DNA of 64,000 nucleotides from Polytrichum commune (lineage: Eukaryota; Streptophyta; Polytrichopsida; Polytrichales; Polytrichaceae), in the NCBI GenBank assembly GCA_950295325.1, contig OX485808.1, positions 23,950,527 to 24,014,526 on the forward strand, written 5' to 3'. The translations under genes were made by a program, and so were the position numbers. The notes below the pieces were generated by a model. That model had not been told where the DNA came from. It worked only from the letters and a program-made list of their open reading frames with translations, and did no database searches. Shown in pieces: positions 34,601 to 47,418 of the stretch (within the stretch, counting starts at the first letter, position 1; each line of letters opens with the position of its first letter).

Positions 34601-37600
34601 CACGGTGTTTTTCAGGGATGTGTCATATAATCATTTACAAGGCGATCTGCCTCTCTCACTCTCAAATCTGATAAATCTCCAAACCCTGTAAGTCCACATC
34701 CACTTTTGTCTCTCGCATTATCCTATTTATGAATTGTACAACATGCATTTACAGCAACTTTATAGACGATGCTGTGGCTGCTGTAGACCATATTTAGCTC
34801 ACAGTTGGTGAATCGACAATGGAGGTAGTGTGCTGTCCCTCAAGACGGTCGTACAAGAATTATCTATAACTTGGACCAATGTACTTGAGTCAATACGAGC
34901 TTTTCAGTTGTAGGATATATGGCAAGTATTCAATGCTGGTCAAGTTTCACGGAAGCAATTACCTATTCTGGAGTCACTTGCCAAAGATGTTGGAGGATGA
35001 AAGATTATTTGATGTGCAGAATTCTTGAAAACAACAGTTTTACAGGATGGCTTCCTCCAGGTCTCCACCCCTCTACACTGAAGTATGTGCGCTCAGCATC
35101 TTACCTTCTATAGATCACTTCTGGTTTATAAGCTCTACTTTCTTGTAGACGTGAGCATTTTCTTGTAAAATATGAAAGCCTCACTGCAATGTCGTGTTAA
35201 TGACCACTTTTTGCATCTTTGGTTGAATATTTGTTGTTTTGGCGTACTTTTAAACATACCTTGCAGATTGGGATTGAATAGAATCCGATAGAGCTCAATT
35301 TGTTGAGGCGTTACTAAGTGAAATAGCTCACCTCAGTAGGAATCAAATCTCAAAGATACTGCCCGTGTCTGAATCTATCGGTGATTTTGCAATTCTGACA
35401 TGTACACCTCACAGAATTGGAGGCAATAACTTTAACATTGCACCGGCACCACCACCCCCTCCATCTCGTCCCCCACCCCCTGGGGCAAGGCCACCGCCTC
35501 CGCACCGAGCTCCTCCTCGACAGAAGTCACCATCTCCTTCACCACCGTCTCCTGGTGGATCCGGAAAGATTGGGTTTTGGACAGCTGGCCGTATCACTGG
35601 AATTGCATTCACAGTCTTACTGGCGATTGTTGCTGTAATTCTATGCGTTCTATTCTTCTCGCACAGAAAACACAAAGAGCCAAGAGTGCAGGGTCGTCGC
35701 CGCACATGGCTGCGACCTCTGATACCTATTGGTCTGACAGGTATGCTGCAATCTCGGCTCAAATGAGCCGGGGGGGGGGGGGGTTCTTGTACGTGGAAAT
35801 GAAAGGCAAAACTATAATTAAGAATCTTTGTTCGAGTGCATGTCTTGTATGTTGAATCAAGAAAACTGCATGCATTTTTTCATTTGCATGATTATTGTGA
35901 GCAACCCAAAACGAATACTACAACAGGTCTTCAATATTCTCTGATGTCCATGTTGAAACAAGTTTTTTTTTGTAAATGTACGTGTTTCGATCAGCATGAC
36001 TTCAATGTCGTTAATTCTATTTGATACTTTGAATATTTATCATGATGACTTGTACGATGACAGCCAAATCGAAGCAAGGGAATTACAACTCTGGCGAGAT
36101 AGGTGAGGCTTTTTCAAAATATTTCTTAGTAAATTCTGTACATAATTTTATTCCATTTCAATTGAGTGGAACTGAGATACAGCAAGAGTATCCAAGCGAC
36201 ACTTTTGAGTAAGGTTTTGAATTAGGTTCAGTGTGAATATGTAAGTTGATCACTGTGACCAACTAGATCCAACTTGGCACATTGTTAGTGAAAGAATTTG
36301 ACAATCTGGCAAACATGATATTCAATGTCTGTAATTCACCTCAGAATATGTAAAAGTTATTTTCCGATTGCTGGCTTAAATTGGAGCAAGAGCCCCTTCA
36401 CTGAAACCTGTCTAGCTGACCAATGAGAGTTTGGAGTAGGATTTGGGCGTGCAAAAACTGTTTTATTCCAGATGTGGATTGGAACACAGAGAAATGGGAA
36501 AAGATAGTGAGTAGCCTGGGCAGCCTCTGATAGTGCAGAATGTGCTTACTGCAGGAGCATTCAATGGCGTTGGCGGCAAGACAAGCCCTCTTGAACATAG
36601 GAAGGAATCTCCACCTCTAAAGTCTGAGGCTCTAAAGGCACCTCCATCTTTTAAGATGCTGGGAGAAAAAGGTCCAATGAGGCCCCCTCCAAGTAGACCA
36701 CCACCGACCAGAAGTGTTAAGGTTCTCGTTCCAGCTGAAGCGTATTCTGTTGCCGATTTACAGGCAGCAACAAACAGCTTTGCACAAGAAAATCTAATCG
36801 GGGAAGGATCTTTAGGTCGTGTGTATCGTGGAGAATTTCCAGACGGCCAGGTAATAGTTTTGCTTCCAGGAATAATAAAAATGTATATTATGTATACCAA
36901 CATGTGTTTGTGTTAGTATGCCAATATGTAAGGCAGCTCCGGTCTTCCTAGGTCGTTGTCGAGATGGTATAAGAACGGAAGGTGTATGTAAAGTAATGTC
37001 TACAGGATAGATTAAGTAGGACGTTGTGACCTTCCCGGCGGCCAAATCTACAAAACTCACCATTCCCAAGCGACCTCTACACTTCTCTATACAGTGCTAA
37101 TGGTTATCAAACACTGTCTCAATCCTTAAGAGGATCAGTTTCTAGTGAGGCTCTTTGTTAACAACTTTGGAACACACTAAAATGAAGAGCTTACAGGAGC
37201 TTCGGCAACAAAGTTGTAACAACGGAAATTTGGTCTTTGTAGTCAGCAATGTACTACTTTTAATGATATGAACATGTTTTGTATGGTCATTATATAATTC
37301 TCATGTATGGTGAATCATATAATTATTGTACAAAGCATATGGTGATGATTATATAATAAACTACACCCTATGAGCACTCCATATATTTCTCAAAATACCC
37401 ATTCTCTTACAAGTGTTACAAGAGTGTGATGATGCGCTAGATCAGGTCACTGGTGAACTCACGGATTGGAGATGGAATGTCTTTTAGAATAGCACATCCT
37501 AGCTCCATTCTTACAGGACTTGACATCTTATGGATTCCAGTAATTATCATTCCATGTGTTGATTTCTCATACTTACACACATACTTGTGTAGCAGGTCTT

Positions 37601-39819
37601 TGCAGTGAAAAAGCTAGACACTTCGTCACCTTTGGTACAGAACGAGGAAGACTTCCTCAAGATCTTAGCCGGTATGGCACGCCTGAGGCATGCAAATGTC
37701 ACCGAGCTTGTGGGATATTGCGTGGAACATGGACAGCGATTGCTTGTATACCAATATATTAGTCGTGGAACGCTGAATGAAATCCTTCATACAACAGACG
37801 AAACCACCAAACGCCTCTCATGGAATGCACGGGTCAAGGTAGCTCTTGGAGCTGCTCGTGCCCTTGAGTAAGTGTGGTCCGATTTTATATCTCCCTTGTG
37901 TATTCTTTTCCTTCATATCTTTCCAATCTGTGTATTTAGTTGCCAAATGGTGCAACCCACTATGTGTCAGGAGAGAAGCAGACGTTCTTCCAATCCAATT
38001 CGAATTCTTGATTGATACCCAAACCAGAATATCAGTGAACCTACATTGCACTAATTAGGGGATTTTTTGTAAGAAATTTCTGAGCACAACGTTTCTTGAT
38101 GCCAGATACTTGCATGAAGTTTGCTTACCAGCTGTTGTCCACCGGAACTTCAAGTCTGCAAATGTACTACTGGATGATGAGCTCAACCCCCACCTCACAG
38201 ACTGTGGGATTGCAGCACTTACACCACTTGGTTCAGACCGTCAGGTGCGAATCAGCCACTTAAACAAGATGCATTGTGTAGCGGATTTGACGTTGATCTC
38301 AAAAATAATTTTTTCAATTGAACGCTAGTAGAAATTGGAACCATCATTACAAATACCGAGTTTTAATATTTCTGAAGAGGAAGTCACTGCAAGATGTGAA
38401 GCAGAGTTACTGAGGTACTACTGCCATGCTACCCTCCGGATGGCCGTACTGATAGATATAACTGGAGAGCCAGACAAATGCCAAATTGCCAGACACACAT
38501 GAAAGAGTTGATAGTTGATTGTGTCCAACGCTACTAGGGCGGTTGCTCTCAAATGTTAACTTAAATGAAACACAGTGGCGGGATAAAAGACTCCATAATA
38601 GTTCAAACATTTGAGTGGTCTCTGTTAAGCTTGAGATTTACGTCAATGACTGCATGCAATGTGATATTTGTAGTATGATTGTGACTGCCAAATGCCGGTT
38701 GGACCAGGTGTCTGCACAAATGCTGGGATCATTTGGATACAGCGCCCCAGAGTTTGCAATGTCCGGCCTCTATACTGTGAAATCTGATGTGTACAGCTTT
38801 GGAGTGGTCATGCTTGAGCTTTTGACAGGACGCAAGCCCTTGGACAGGTACTCAAATGACACTGAAATTCATTGAAGCCGAATTTCAATCCGTTTGATTT
38901 TTGTAAAATAAAACATGCTCTCTGTTGCCTTGAGTGCAGACTCCTTATGCAGGTCTTCTTTGCCTGCAGCTTCTATACCTCTTAGTCTTTTGTGGAACTA
39001 GAGTTTGTCATCGCTTTATATTTTGTCCAAATATTATATTTCTCTCTGACTCGGATACCAAAATTTTAAAAAGAAGATTGTTTCCTGGACTTCAGACATG
39101 TTGTGTGTCATGTGGAGTTAGATACACACCTGTAACACCATCCAAACACTTCAAGGTGTAGTTCCCACACCTGACATCTTACTAGATTGCATGGAGATTG
39201 TCTATCCGTGGAAGTTGGAACTGAGAGTGTAGATAGAAAGTTGGAGCTCCCTCAGAGAGATCAGTGGGAAGCAAATTGCTATTCAATCATTTTGAATGTA
39301 TATCTTACAGCATCACGCAGGTCGCCCTTACAAGTCATCAGTCCTTAACTCCATAACATGTGCTGTTTGTTTTTGCAGTACAAGGATCCGAGCCGAACAG
39401 TCGTTGGTGCGATGGGCTACTCCTCAACTCCATGACATTGATGCGTTGGCCAAAATGGTGGACCCTGCTTTGAAGGGAATCTACCCTGCAAAATCACTTT
39501 CTCGCTTTGCTGATATAATTGCCCTCTGTGTACAGGTATTTCTCAACCTTGGTGTAATACACCAATTTCCATTAGTAATTTCCAAATTCGCATGCATGTT
39601 TCATTACACAAACCTCTTCATTTATAATTTCCAATTGTGAACATTTTGTTGAGCCATGTGCAGCCTGAACCTGAATTTCGTCCACCGATGTCGGAAGTAG
39701 TCCAAGCTCTTGTGAGGCTGATGCAACGAGCGAGCCTCAACAAACGCAGATCCGGAGAAGACTTGGGAGCGTCCAACCGAAGCACAGACCGCCACGACCC
39801 CTCCGACTCTTCAACGTGA
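31685..39819 (+). CDS. SRF: STRUBBELIG-receptor family (SRF) LRR receptor-like kinase
   Basis: A plasma-membrane receptor of the SRF family, closest by motif to the SRF6/SRF7 type. The coding sequence joins 31685-31775, 32273-32405, 32707-32778, 32911-32976, 33452-33523, 33785-33859, 34264-34335, 34616-34687, 35020-35082, 35415-35740, 36064-36102, 36555-36850, 37596-37867, 38106-38244, 38708-38847, 39379-39535 and 39664-39819: 2241 nt, 746 aa, GT-AG throughout. It has a signal peptide (1-24), an SRF N-terminal domain with [10 protein letters not shown], about six LRRs carried by 66-75-nt exons, a proline-rich stretch (249-285), a membrane segment (about 299-320), and a kinase domain from GEGSLGRVY (443-451) with Lys464. 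HRD is HRN (562-564) and DFG is DCG (582-584), changes typical of SRFs, so catalysis is doubtful. The conserved end is [14 protein letters not shown]. One LRR exon expected between exons 8 and 9 was not found. Confidence 0.95.
34909..35028 (+). pseudogene. Copia-gag-like open frame in SRF intron 8
   Basis: Within the 332-bp intron between SRF exons 8 and 9 an open frame reads [20 protein letters not shown] then RLFDV and stops at 35026-35028. The pattern (G-x-N-Y-x-x-W, then L-x-D-x-x-L-x-D-V) resembles the N-terminal gag region of Ty1/copia polyproteins. It is preceded by a plausible acceptor TTTTCAG (34901-34907), and from there it is in frame with exon 8. Short and uncertain. Confidence 0.35.
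35770..35783 (+). repeat. G14 run in SRF intron 10
   Basis: A homopolymer starting 30 nt after the exon 10 donor (35741). It is one of at least ten G/C runs of 11 nt or longer in the window. Confidence 0.95.
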
Positions 39820-41755
39820 TAAACCAGGCGAGCCACGACGGGACATCTACCTTCGAAATGCACATACAATTTGGAGATGTGGTTTGATTTATTTTTTTCC
39901 CAAATTTCTTCTGCACAGCAATGCCAGAGCAACGTCATCCTCCACGAGTGCAGTGGGTTTCCAAATGTTCAACCATAGGATCAAATTTTGTGATCTGAAG
40001 GCAGTGCACGCACAAATTGACTGATCTTGCTGCTCATGCTGCCTTTCCTACAGGATGACACCAGTTGCAGGCACATGATGATGTTTAACCAAACATTTTG
40101 GTCTTCCTCTACTAGAGGCTCACATCTCAGGTAAAACTGATTGTACAATGTGTTACTAATTACAAATGATTTCTTTGTGATTTCTGTTGTGGATTCAAGT
40201 TTGGAAGCTGCCTCTGCTGCTGGTTCACATCAATTCATTATCTCATCATCAGACTATCATTCATTGGCTATTTTGTATAGTAGACTGGTCTGAGGGAAGG
40301 GCAATTATGAAACTAATTCCCTAACACGATGGCCATTTCGACTTTGCTGCATTGAAAGAATTCAAATTCTCTTTTCTTGCTGCATGGTCATATTTTCATC
40401 TCCTCCATTTCCCCAGTGCTATTTCCCCATGGCTTTTTGTGCTTGTTTTATTTTTCTTTGTTTGTTTCTTTTTTTGGTTGTTTCTACCATCGAGCTCTCT
40501 GTTTGTTAGAGATTTTCTTAAGAGGTTTTGCGGGAATTTTGCAAAGGGTTCTTGCAATTACGGTGAAGAAAAAACTCTTTCTTTGTTTTAATTAGAAAGA
40601 TGTTCTATAATCTGAAGGTGGGAAGATATGGTGACGTGGAAGGCATTTGGAGGTAAGAATGTGACGGGGCATTGGGAGAGTAAAGGTCTGTTTCCATGTA
40701 TTCTGATAGCACCCAGTTAACTGTTGGGGGTTTTCATGTGAGAAGTGGTAACACTCGCACATTATTCTGGTGTAATCCCCCCACACCGCCTAGACTTGGA
40801 ACATGAAATCGATTGTGACGTAGAAAACGCTTTCCCATCAATAACTTCATCGACAAACCCTGATGATTAATCGTTCTAGGAGGCATGGAAACGCGTTCCC
40901 ATTGCTTCGACCCAGATTCATCAAGTTTGAATAATGGGCAACCAGAGAACATGGAAACTGAACCTAAATGCTCCTTCAAACTAGGAGCTTGAGATTCATA
41001 TTTTGGGAGTTTGTTTCTTATAGATTTGACAAGCTGTCATCCAAAGCTATCACAATAGGTCGAGCTAGTGTAGAGTGGGATATGAAGGGGGTTATGGTAA
41101 CTAGAATTCATAACAAGCCATTCAATGGTTGAAAATCCATTGACTTGACTCCAAAACAGGAGCACAAACTCCCGACTTTCCTACGCAACCCTCAACAAGG
41201 TAGCTTAGGATCTTGACCGAGAGTTTGTCCAGAACGACATAGTGGGATCCATTAGAGTTCTTGCTCAGTGTTTGGAAGCCTGGTGGGAAGATCAAGTTCC
41301 TGGTGGGAAGATCAAGTTCCTGGTGGGAAGTTGACATTGTGAAATGGACATAGCGTCAGGAAGAGGCTCCTTGCAAATGAGAATGCTCATTTCTTCAATC
41401 TCTCAATCCTAGATCTCTCAATCTCACTAACACCGTTTATGGTGTTGAGTGTCACATACACTAATTGCAAAAGCTCCTCTCTCATTTCTTGTGCCCCTCC
41501 CCTCCCCTCCCTGCCATCAATTGGAAGAGCTTGACCAACAAAATGTAGTGAGATCGTGTAGAAGCTTCTGCCAGCGTCAGTGAATTCTGGCAACAGGATC
41601 ATGGAGATCTGGCCGAAGAATGACTGATGAAATCAGGTGAATTCGGCTGAAATTAATCCTTGTTGTGAAATTTCTTTCTGATCACTAATGTGCCTGATTT
41701 ATCCAAAAATAGTCCAAAAGGGCAGTCTATTTCCTTCAACTCGGGAGCACAACTT
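39820..41755. other. SRF 3' flank and intergenic DNA
   Basis: The first few hundred bases are the likely 3' UTR of the receptor gene; no clear AATAAA lies close to the stop. The rest has no recognisable gene. A perfect 20-bp unit (starting TGGTGGGAAGATCAAG) is repeated 2.5 times at 41281-41330. Confidence 0.45.
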
Positions 41756-41827
41756 TCCGTTGCCGGGACTCGAACCCGGGTCGCTCGGGTGAGAGCCGAG
41801 TATCCTAACCATCTAGACTACAACGGA
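41756..41827 (-). tRNA. tRNA-Glu (anticodon CTC)
   Basis: A 72-nt intronless cloverleaf. The acceptor stem TCCGTTG pairs with CAACGGA; the anticodon stem CTCGG/CCGAG encloses the loop CTCTCAC, anticodon CTC (41791-41793 on the plus strand). The B box GGTTCGAGTCC (41766-41776) and an A-box region TAGTCTAGATGG are intact. CCA is not encoded. A run of five T on the minus strand (about 41706-41710) can end Pol III transcription. It decodes GAG in cytosolic translation. Confidence 0.97.
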
Positions 41828-42131
41828 GCATCCGGATGAAACTCATCCAGAGCAGATGTACATATGGTCATGTCTAAATTATTTATAAGATTAGTGACCT
41901 TGAAAATAGTCAAACTTTTCCGATCTTCCTTTGACTACTACGAAGGGTTTACTGTGGAGGCCCTGATTTTCTTCTTTGTCCAAGGCCACAGTCAATTGTA
42001 AAACTCCAATGGAGTTTCTTCATATTTGCATATTGTGGAGTGTAGAAACATTATCTCCACGTAGGAATCTATAGGGTCTCAACCAATAAGATTACAAATG
42101 TGGCAAATTTATTCTAGAAATCGACTGTTTG

Positions 42132-42490
42132 AAAGAGTTATCCCATAAAGTCCCTTAAAGAATGACAATACCATGGTACTGTCCTTCTTTGAGAAAACTC
42201 TCTATTAAGAGCTTCTCGTGTACAGGAGCCTATTTTGGAAGTTGGGTGAAATTTTTGGGACCTCGTCTTTCCACCTCAAAAACTTATCTGAAAATTTAGG
42301 GCATGTACATGGAACCTGCTGTCCTGTATCCCGGATCAGCCTAAGCAAAGTTAGCTGGGCTCGCTCATCCTTGTATGACAAGCTAGAAAGCTAGTTTTTT
42401 TATACCTGAACACCACTCTTGGTGTGTGATAATTTAAGCATTAAGAAAACTTGGATGACTTTGTGTTAATTCTCATAAATTCAGGGTTTG
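42132..42490 (+). repeat. Dispersed repeat R2, copy 2
   Basis: Colinear with 8114-8500: AGAGTTATCCCATAAAGTCC, CTATTAAGAGCTTCTCGTG, GGAAGTTGGGTGAAA and AGCAAAGTTAGCTGGGC. Same orientation as the other copy; class unknown. Confidence 0.55.
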
Positions 42491-42675
42491 GGACTACGCA
42501 AAACATGGTTTCATCTACTTTACTTCACAAAACACTCTAATGTTGAACTGCACTTGAAATGTAATAACTGGAATTCCGAGCTCAAAGGGATTTTGTATAT
42601 GGGCAATCTGTACATTGGGCAAGATGAGGGCAGAAATGCATTCTACATTTTGGAAGTTTTTCAATGAAAAATCAG

Positions 42676-42892
42676 CTACACTAAATTGTCATATTAGTGT
42701 GGCTTATCATTTGGAGCTACGTATTGCTGTAAGTTTGTGCTGGCATTATCCTTTTTTACCAAGTTATATCATTTTTTTGAAGTGCATACTAACTATTTAT
42801 GCAGTTTAAGTACAAAATCATATACTCTGTAGAATGTCATAGCAATGCTTAACTCCAAATAGGAACCCAGACTAATAGGAGGATCTAGTGTA
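42676..42892. repeat. Foldback element with CTACACTAAAT/ATCTAGTGTA ends
   Basis: The left arm (CTACACTAAATTGTCATATTAGTGTGG...TTTGGAGCTA) pairs imperfectly with the right arm (TTAACTCCAAATAGG...ACTAATAGG...TAGTGTA). Related to the compact foldback at 21030-21131, with a longer spacer. Confidence 0.5.
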
Positions 42893-44152
42893 CTGCCCAA
42901 CAATTATGGGCTCTAAAATGAAGTGTGTTTTTGAATTCAATCTTGCATGAAGCCGTTACCTCTGGAGTCGAATCCACAAATCATATGTTCTGGAGCATGT
43001 TCTTTGTAGAATACACAAACTGGCCACATACTAGGCACAAGGTTGATGTAGCCTCTTCGTTCTCCCTCGCATCGCCCTTGAATTTGTGCTGCAAGTTGAA
43101 GTTGAGATTGAAATTTTTTTATGTACAATTTTGTGGGCTTGTCCAAGTTCATCGATTAGATCGTGCCTTTGCGCAATATTTTTCTTCCAATGAAGCAAGC
43201 CATGGGTGACATGGGCACTTAGAATGCGTTGTCTATTTGTGTATCATTGTACTTGGCAAGGTGGCCTTTAGTATAAGCGTTCATTCATCGTTACTTGCAC
43301 TATGGTGCACGATAGATATGCACAAATGTGGTTGTTTTTTTGTGAATAATGCAATACAGTGTTTTACAAATAATACATTCAACAATTCTAGTTAACAAAT
43401 TTATCATTCAACTAAGACTATGCACATGTCCATTAAAATCTGCTTGAAGAAAAAGGAAAAAGAACACAAAAAACAACAACAACAAATCTTTTAAGGTTAA
43501 GTGAACACTGTGAATGCTTGTAGCATGCTCATAGCAATCAATATAGTTTTTTTTCTTAGTTTTTTTTAATGATTTTTAAACATGAGACTTTTTACGGTGG
43601 ATGTAATGTTGGTGATAGGTAAGCATCTTGTAAGCAAATTCTTCCTCCAAGAAAGTTCACACGTCCATCTTTTCCATACCATCAATTTTTGTGAGCATTG
43701 GGAAGTGTAGGAATATATGTTAGGTACGTTGTGTTAAGCGCTTTTTGGCATCACATTCAAGATTCCATGCCTTAAAGAGTTCGACTTACAATGGCATCTT
43801 TCATGTTTGTTTCGTGACACCTTGCATGGTGGAGGGCGAAAACGTAGAAAACCATTCTATACCCTTGGGATTTCTATATAAAGTTGAGTTGGCCTTTAAA
43901 TCGGGCGAAATGTTTCAATTGGAAGTGAGGATTAACAAAATTGGGGGGGGGGGGGGGGGCAAGTTATTTATCTTCCATGGTAACTGTCATGAATTGGAGT
44001 TTGTTTTTCAACAACATACTTATATATAAACCTATTAATTTTATAAAGTCACTGCGATCAACAACTAAAAGTAGTAAAACTTCAAGTTCCAATCTAGACT
44101 CAACATATTTGTTTTGTGATTTACGGTTGGTTGGTACATGGTGATCGTGTGA

Positions 44153-44362
44153 CCACGCTAAATAGTGTGTTTAGTGGATGATTGAAATTCGGATGAAAAA
44201 GTCACTTGGTTAGTGACAATAATTGCAACACTTTAATTCTATAAGGAATGATAAATAATGATAGGTTTGCATTTAGTATTTGGTGACACTACACGGGTGT
44301 TTTACAGTTAGTTTTTAGCAAGAAAAATGAAATTGGTGACATTTATTACAATAATTAGTGTG
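44153..44362 (+). mobile_element. MITE family M1, internally deleted
   Basis: It begins CCACGCTAAATAGTGTGTTTAG and jumps directly to the GGATGATTGAAATTCGGATG landmark of the family, then continues colinearly to ATAATTAGTGTGG. About 190 bp of the left interior is missing relative to the 15.6-kb copy. Confidence 0.6.
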
Positions 44363-46930
44363 GCAAGAGAGTTGTTGGATGGATTTGAACCTCTCATTCA
44401 TCCAACAAAAACATACCAATCTAACATGGAGCTCAGAGGTTATTTATTGAAGTGGATATGATCTCAAAATTAGTTTTGAAAGCCCCAAAGTTAGTCTAGT
44501 GCAGTGTAATTGACATGTATCAACCACAAACGTGTAGAGGGCATGTTCAAAACAAAGATGGATGAGGTACACTCATACGCAACAATTTCTTTTCACCATG
44601 TAGGGGAGCCTAATTCAATCACTTATCTTCATAAGCACACACCTCTATTCATGTGGTGTGTAATTCAATGCAGATCTAAAACAAACTTCAAGATGACAAG
44701 TGCTGCAATAGACCGTAGAGCGCATGCTCATTTTTTTTTATAGATTATCTACGTTCAGTAGTCACCATAGTTGAGAGAACGTAGATGATAAGTTAAGAAG
44801 GAAGAGAATGTTCACTTTGATGATGAATAAAATATTCATATGGACTCCAAATGTTTTGAGAAGAATTACTACAACCATAATTTGTATTTGCTAATCATGT
44901 GCTTAATATCCTAGGAAGTGGGCTAACTTAAGAAAGAAAAACGTATGTCTTTGGACGACTTTATTGTATGAGATGACCGATTATGGAGCAAGGCAACCTC
45001 ATGTCTTCTCCTTTTTCTTTCTTGATATTTGTTCCACGATGGTTTGGATACCTTCTTAGATTGAAGCTTTTGGTTGCGGCGCATGCTTATTATAAGGAAA
45101 ACGTGCCAAAAGTTTTCCAAATTCATAGCAATTCATGTACTTGGATCACTTGGAATTTGAGCCCTCACCGTGGTAGGCAATCAAGCATGGGCCTACCATA
45201 GCAACTTCCACTTGTGTACTTGAGACCGATAGATATGAAGTGCCATGCCCAAAACGTTTAGATATTCTTAAAAGGCCATCAAATTGTGGTTTTCTCTAAA
45301 AAGTTTTGATTCTTACACTCAAGTGCCGAAGCAAGTTGGATACATTGAAGGAAAAAGGAAAAAAAAAGGGGGTCTTATTGAGCATCCGCTTCATTAGATC
45401 GCGAAATTCTCGAGGAATGCTTGGAGGACCTATGACGAAGTGGAAAGAGATTTGGTGAGTCACATGGCATTTTTTGGAAGGGGGATCATTGTCCGGCACC
45501 AAAGGACTAGATATCTCAAAAAGGGTTGTCAAAACGGGATTTTTACTTAAAGTTATGATTCCAACACTCGAGTGCCGAAGCATGAAGCACTCTACTCATT
45601 GACCGCCTTCTTTGCTTCCATGCTTCTTCCTTCTTAAATCGACCCCGATCAATGTCGTCCCCAATCGTCAATATCCACTCTCTCTCAAAAACCACAAAAA
45701 AAAACTAGCAACTAAAACAACAAGGATAACTACAAGGATCACGTGGCACTAGATGGTATCAAGGGCTACCACAACAACGATTTTAATAGTATCCACAAGT
45801 GGATGAGAACCAATGGCAAGTCATGCGATTGTTATAGTGGATTCAAGCGTTGACGAGAAAGAGTCAAGCCGCAACTCTAAATTCAACCACCTTGAGCCCT
45901 CTTTTCCATTGAAGGCTTGATTCTAGGTTAGATGGAAAATGATGAAGGGTAGGGGAGAAATTGAGGAGGAAATTTCCATCACTTACATTAAACCTAGAAG
46001 AGAACTAACAATCCATGAAGGAACGCATTCCCCAAAGATAAAAACAAATAAAGCCACTAAAATGGAATGAAGTGATCCTTCAGATCTGATGTTATGATAA
46101 ATCTAGTGTTCGCTTGACTCTTCGACAAACTCGAACATCACATCATTCAACTAAGTTTGTACGCTAGGTGGGCCCGGGAATAAGCCAAATTCTATGTGGA
46201 ATTATGCTTTGTTTGTTCTCATAACAGAACGTTACACTGGCATATTTAGTCTGAACAACTTGGGTGAAGCAATGTTATTAAAATGGAATGGTTGATAGCA
46301 GTCGAATAATGTTATGAAATGCGTCTTATCGTTCAGTTATAGAATAATTTGTGGATTCACTTGGTCTGTCACTAAGGACTTTCTTCACTAGTTTAAACCC
46401 CTATTAAATGCATACATAATCCTACCAAGTCGTCAAGGACCTTCATGTACATAAAATGATTGCATTCTCACACTTTGGCTAAAGATGCATGGCGAACATA
46501 TAAGGGGGTCTAGTTAAAATCCCCCCCAAATACGTTTAGGGTCCATTCATCCTAACTTAATAATCTCATTGCTCTTTGATGCTAATTCCAAAGTCAATAA
46601 TGTTGAAAGCATACATTAACAAACTATAAAAAGCTCTCAATGTTTTAACCTTCAACTGGCATCGTTGTTACACATCTTTGGCCCTTACTCGACAAGAGGA
46701 AACTATTGCATATATGGGTACCTTTCATGTATCCAACAAGAACGCCTTAGAACTATATGTAACATTTTTGGCTATTTTTTGAAGTCGATTTGACAATGAA
46801 ACTACCTTGAATGCTCCCAAATTAATCTAGTAAGACACATTTGAAATAAGCTAACCACAAACCTATAAAACCTAGGTAATTTCCCATCCTTAACATAGAT
46901 GGATGGTCAAGGAGAAGGCTATGGCTGCAC
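44363..46930. other. Intergenic DNA, no gene seen
   Basis: Only short frames. A 35-40-bp motif ending in CAAGTGCCGAAGCA / CGAGTGCCGAAGCA appears twice in direct orientation (about 45297 and 45552). No transposon termini could be defined. Confidence 0.4.
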
Positions 46931-47084
46931 TATAGAAAAAACGCCCTTTGAGTCGGCCACATCACCCCTATGTTTGACATTCCCACTACGTTCCCTTAGA
47001 GAGGGTTTCCATTTCTTCACATGCCTTCATCGTGACAATGTGCCATTGGTAGTATAACAAGTCCCTTGTATGCTCGTATGCAAC

Positions 47085-47345
47085 AACTCCCTTTGGCTTC
47101 AAAACTCGTAACCCTAGTGAATAAACCAAACATAGCTACACATATATGTGCAATTAGGTTGCCCAACGCTAATTTTACTGAAAATCCACACTATTTTGGA
47201 TATTTATTACCACATCATCAACAATATACAAAAGTTGTTTCTACATGGTGACTCCTATGCATATAAATAAACAAATCTATAAATTTTTATAACCTAATTC
47301 TGACCCAAGGTGATTTGCATGAGTAAAGAAGCAACCTATTCCCAA
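47085..47345 (+). repeat. Dispersed repeat R3, second copy
   Basis: Colinear with 23760-24000 (GTGCAATTAGGTTGCCCAAC, CCACACTATTTTGGATATTTA, CTGACCCAAGGTGATTTGCA). Stops are frequent in all frames. Confidence 0.5.
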
Positions 47346-47418
47346 AGGCATTCTAATCGCACATAAGCTTATGTATCCATGTAGCTATTGCACAAAGGTC
47401 AAGCCCACAACCTAATTA

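Noticed and set aside
35577-35740. Alternative frame in SRF exon 10 ([18 protein letters not shown])
   Set aside because: It looks protein-like, but it would disconnect from the membrane segment and give a different frame in exon 11. The chosen frame runs through the membrane segment and all later exons without a shift.
36471-36505. Possible extra SRF exon (ATGTGGATTGG...) between exons 11 and 12
   Set aside because: It has an acceptor and a GTGAGT donor, but the following intron would be only 32-48 nt and the frame would not match exon 12. Joining 36102 directly to 36555 keeps the frame and gives a total divisible by three.
45745-45770. TGGTATCAAGGGCT resembling an LTR-retrotransposon primer-binding site
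   Set aside because: No LTR pair, TG...CA ends or polyprotein frame nearby. The direct repeats at 45297 and 45552 are too short and wrongly placed.
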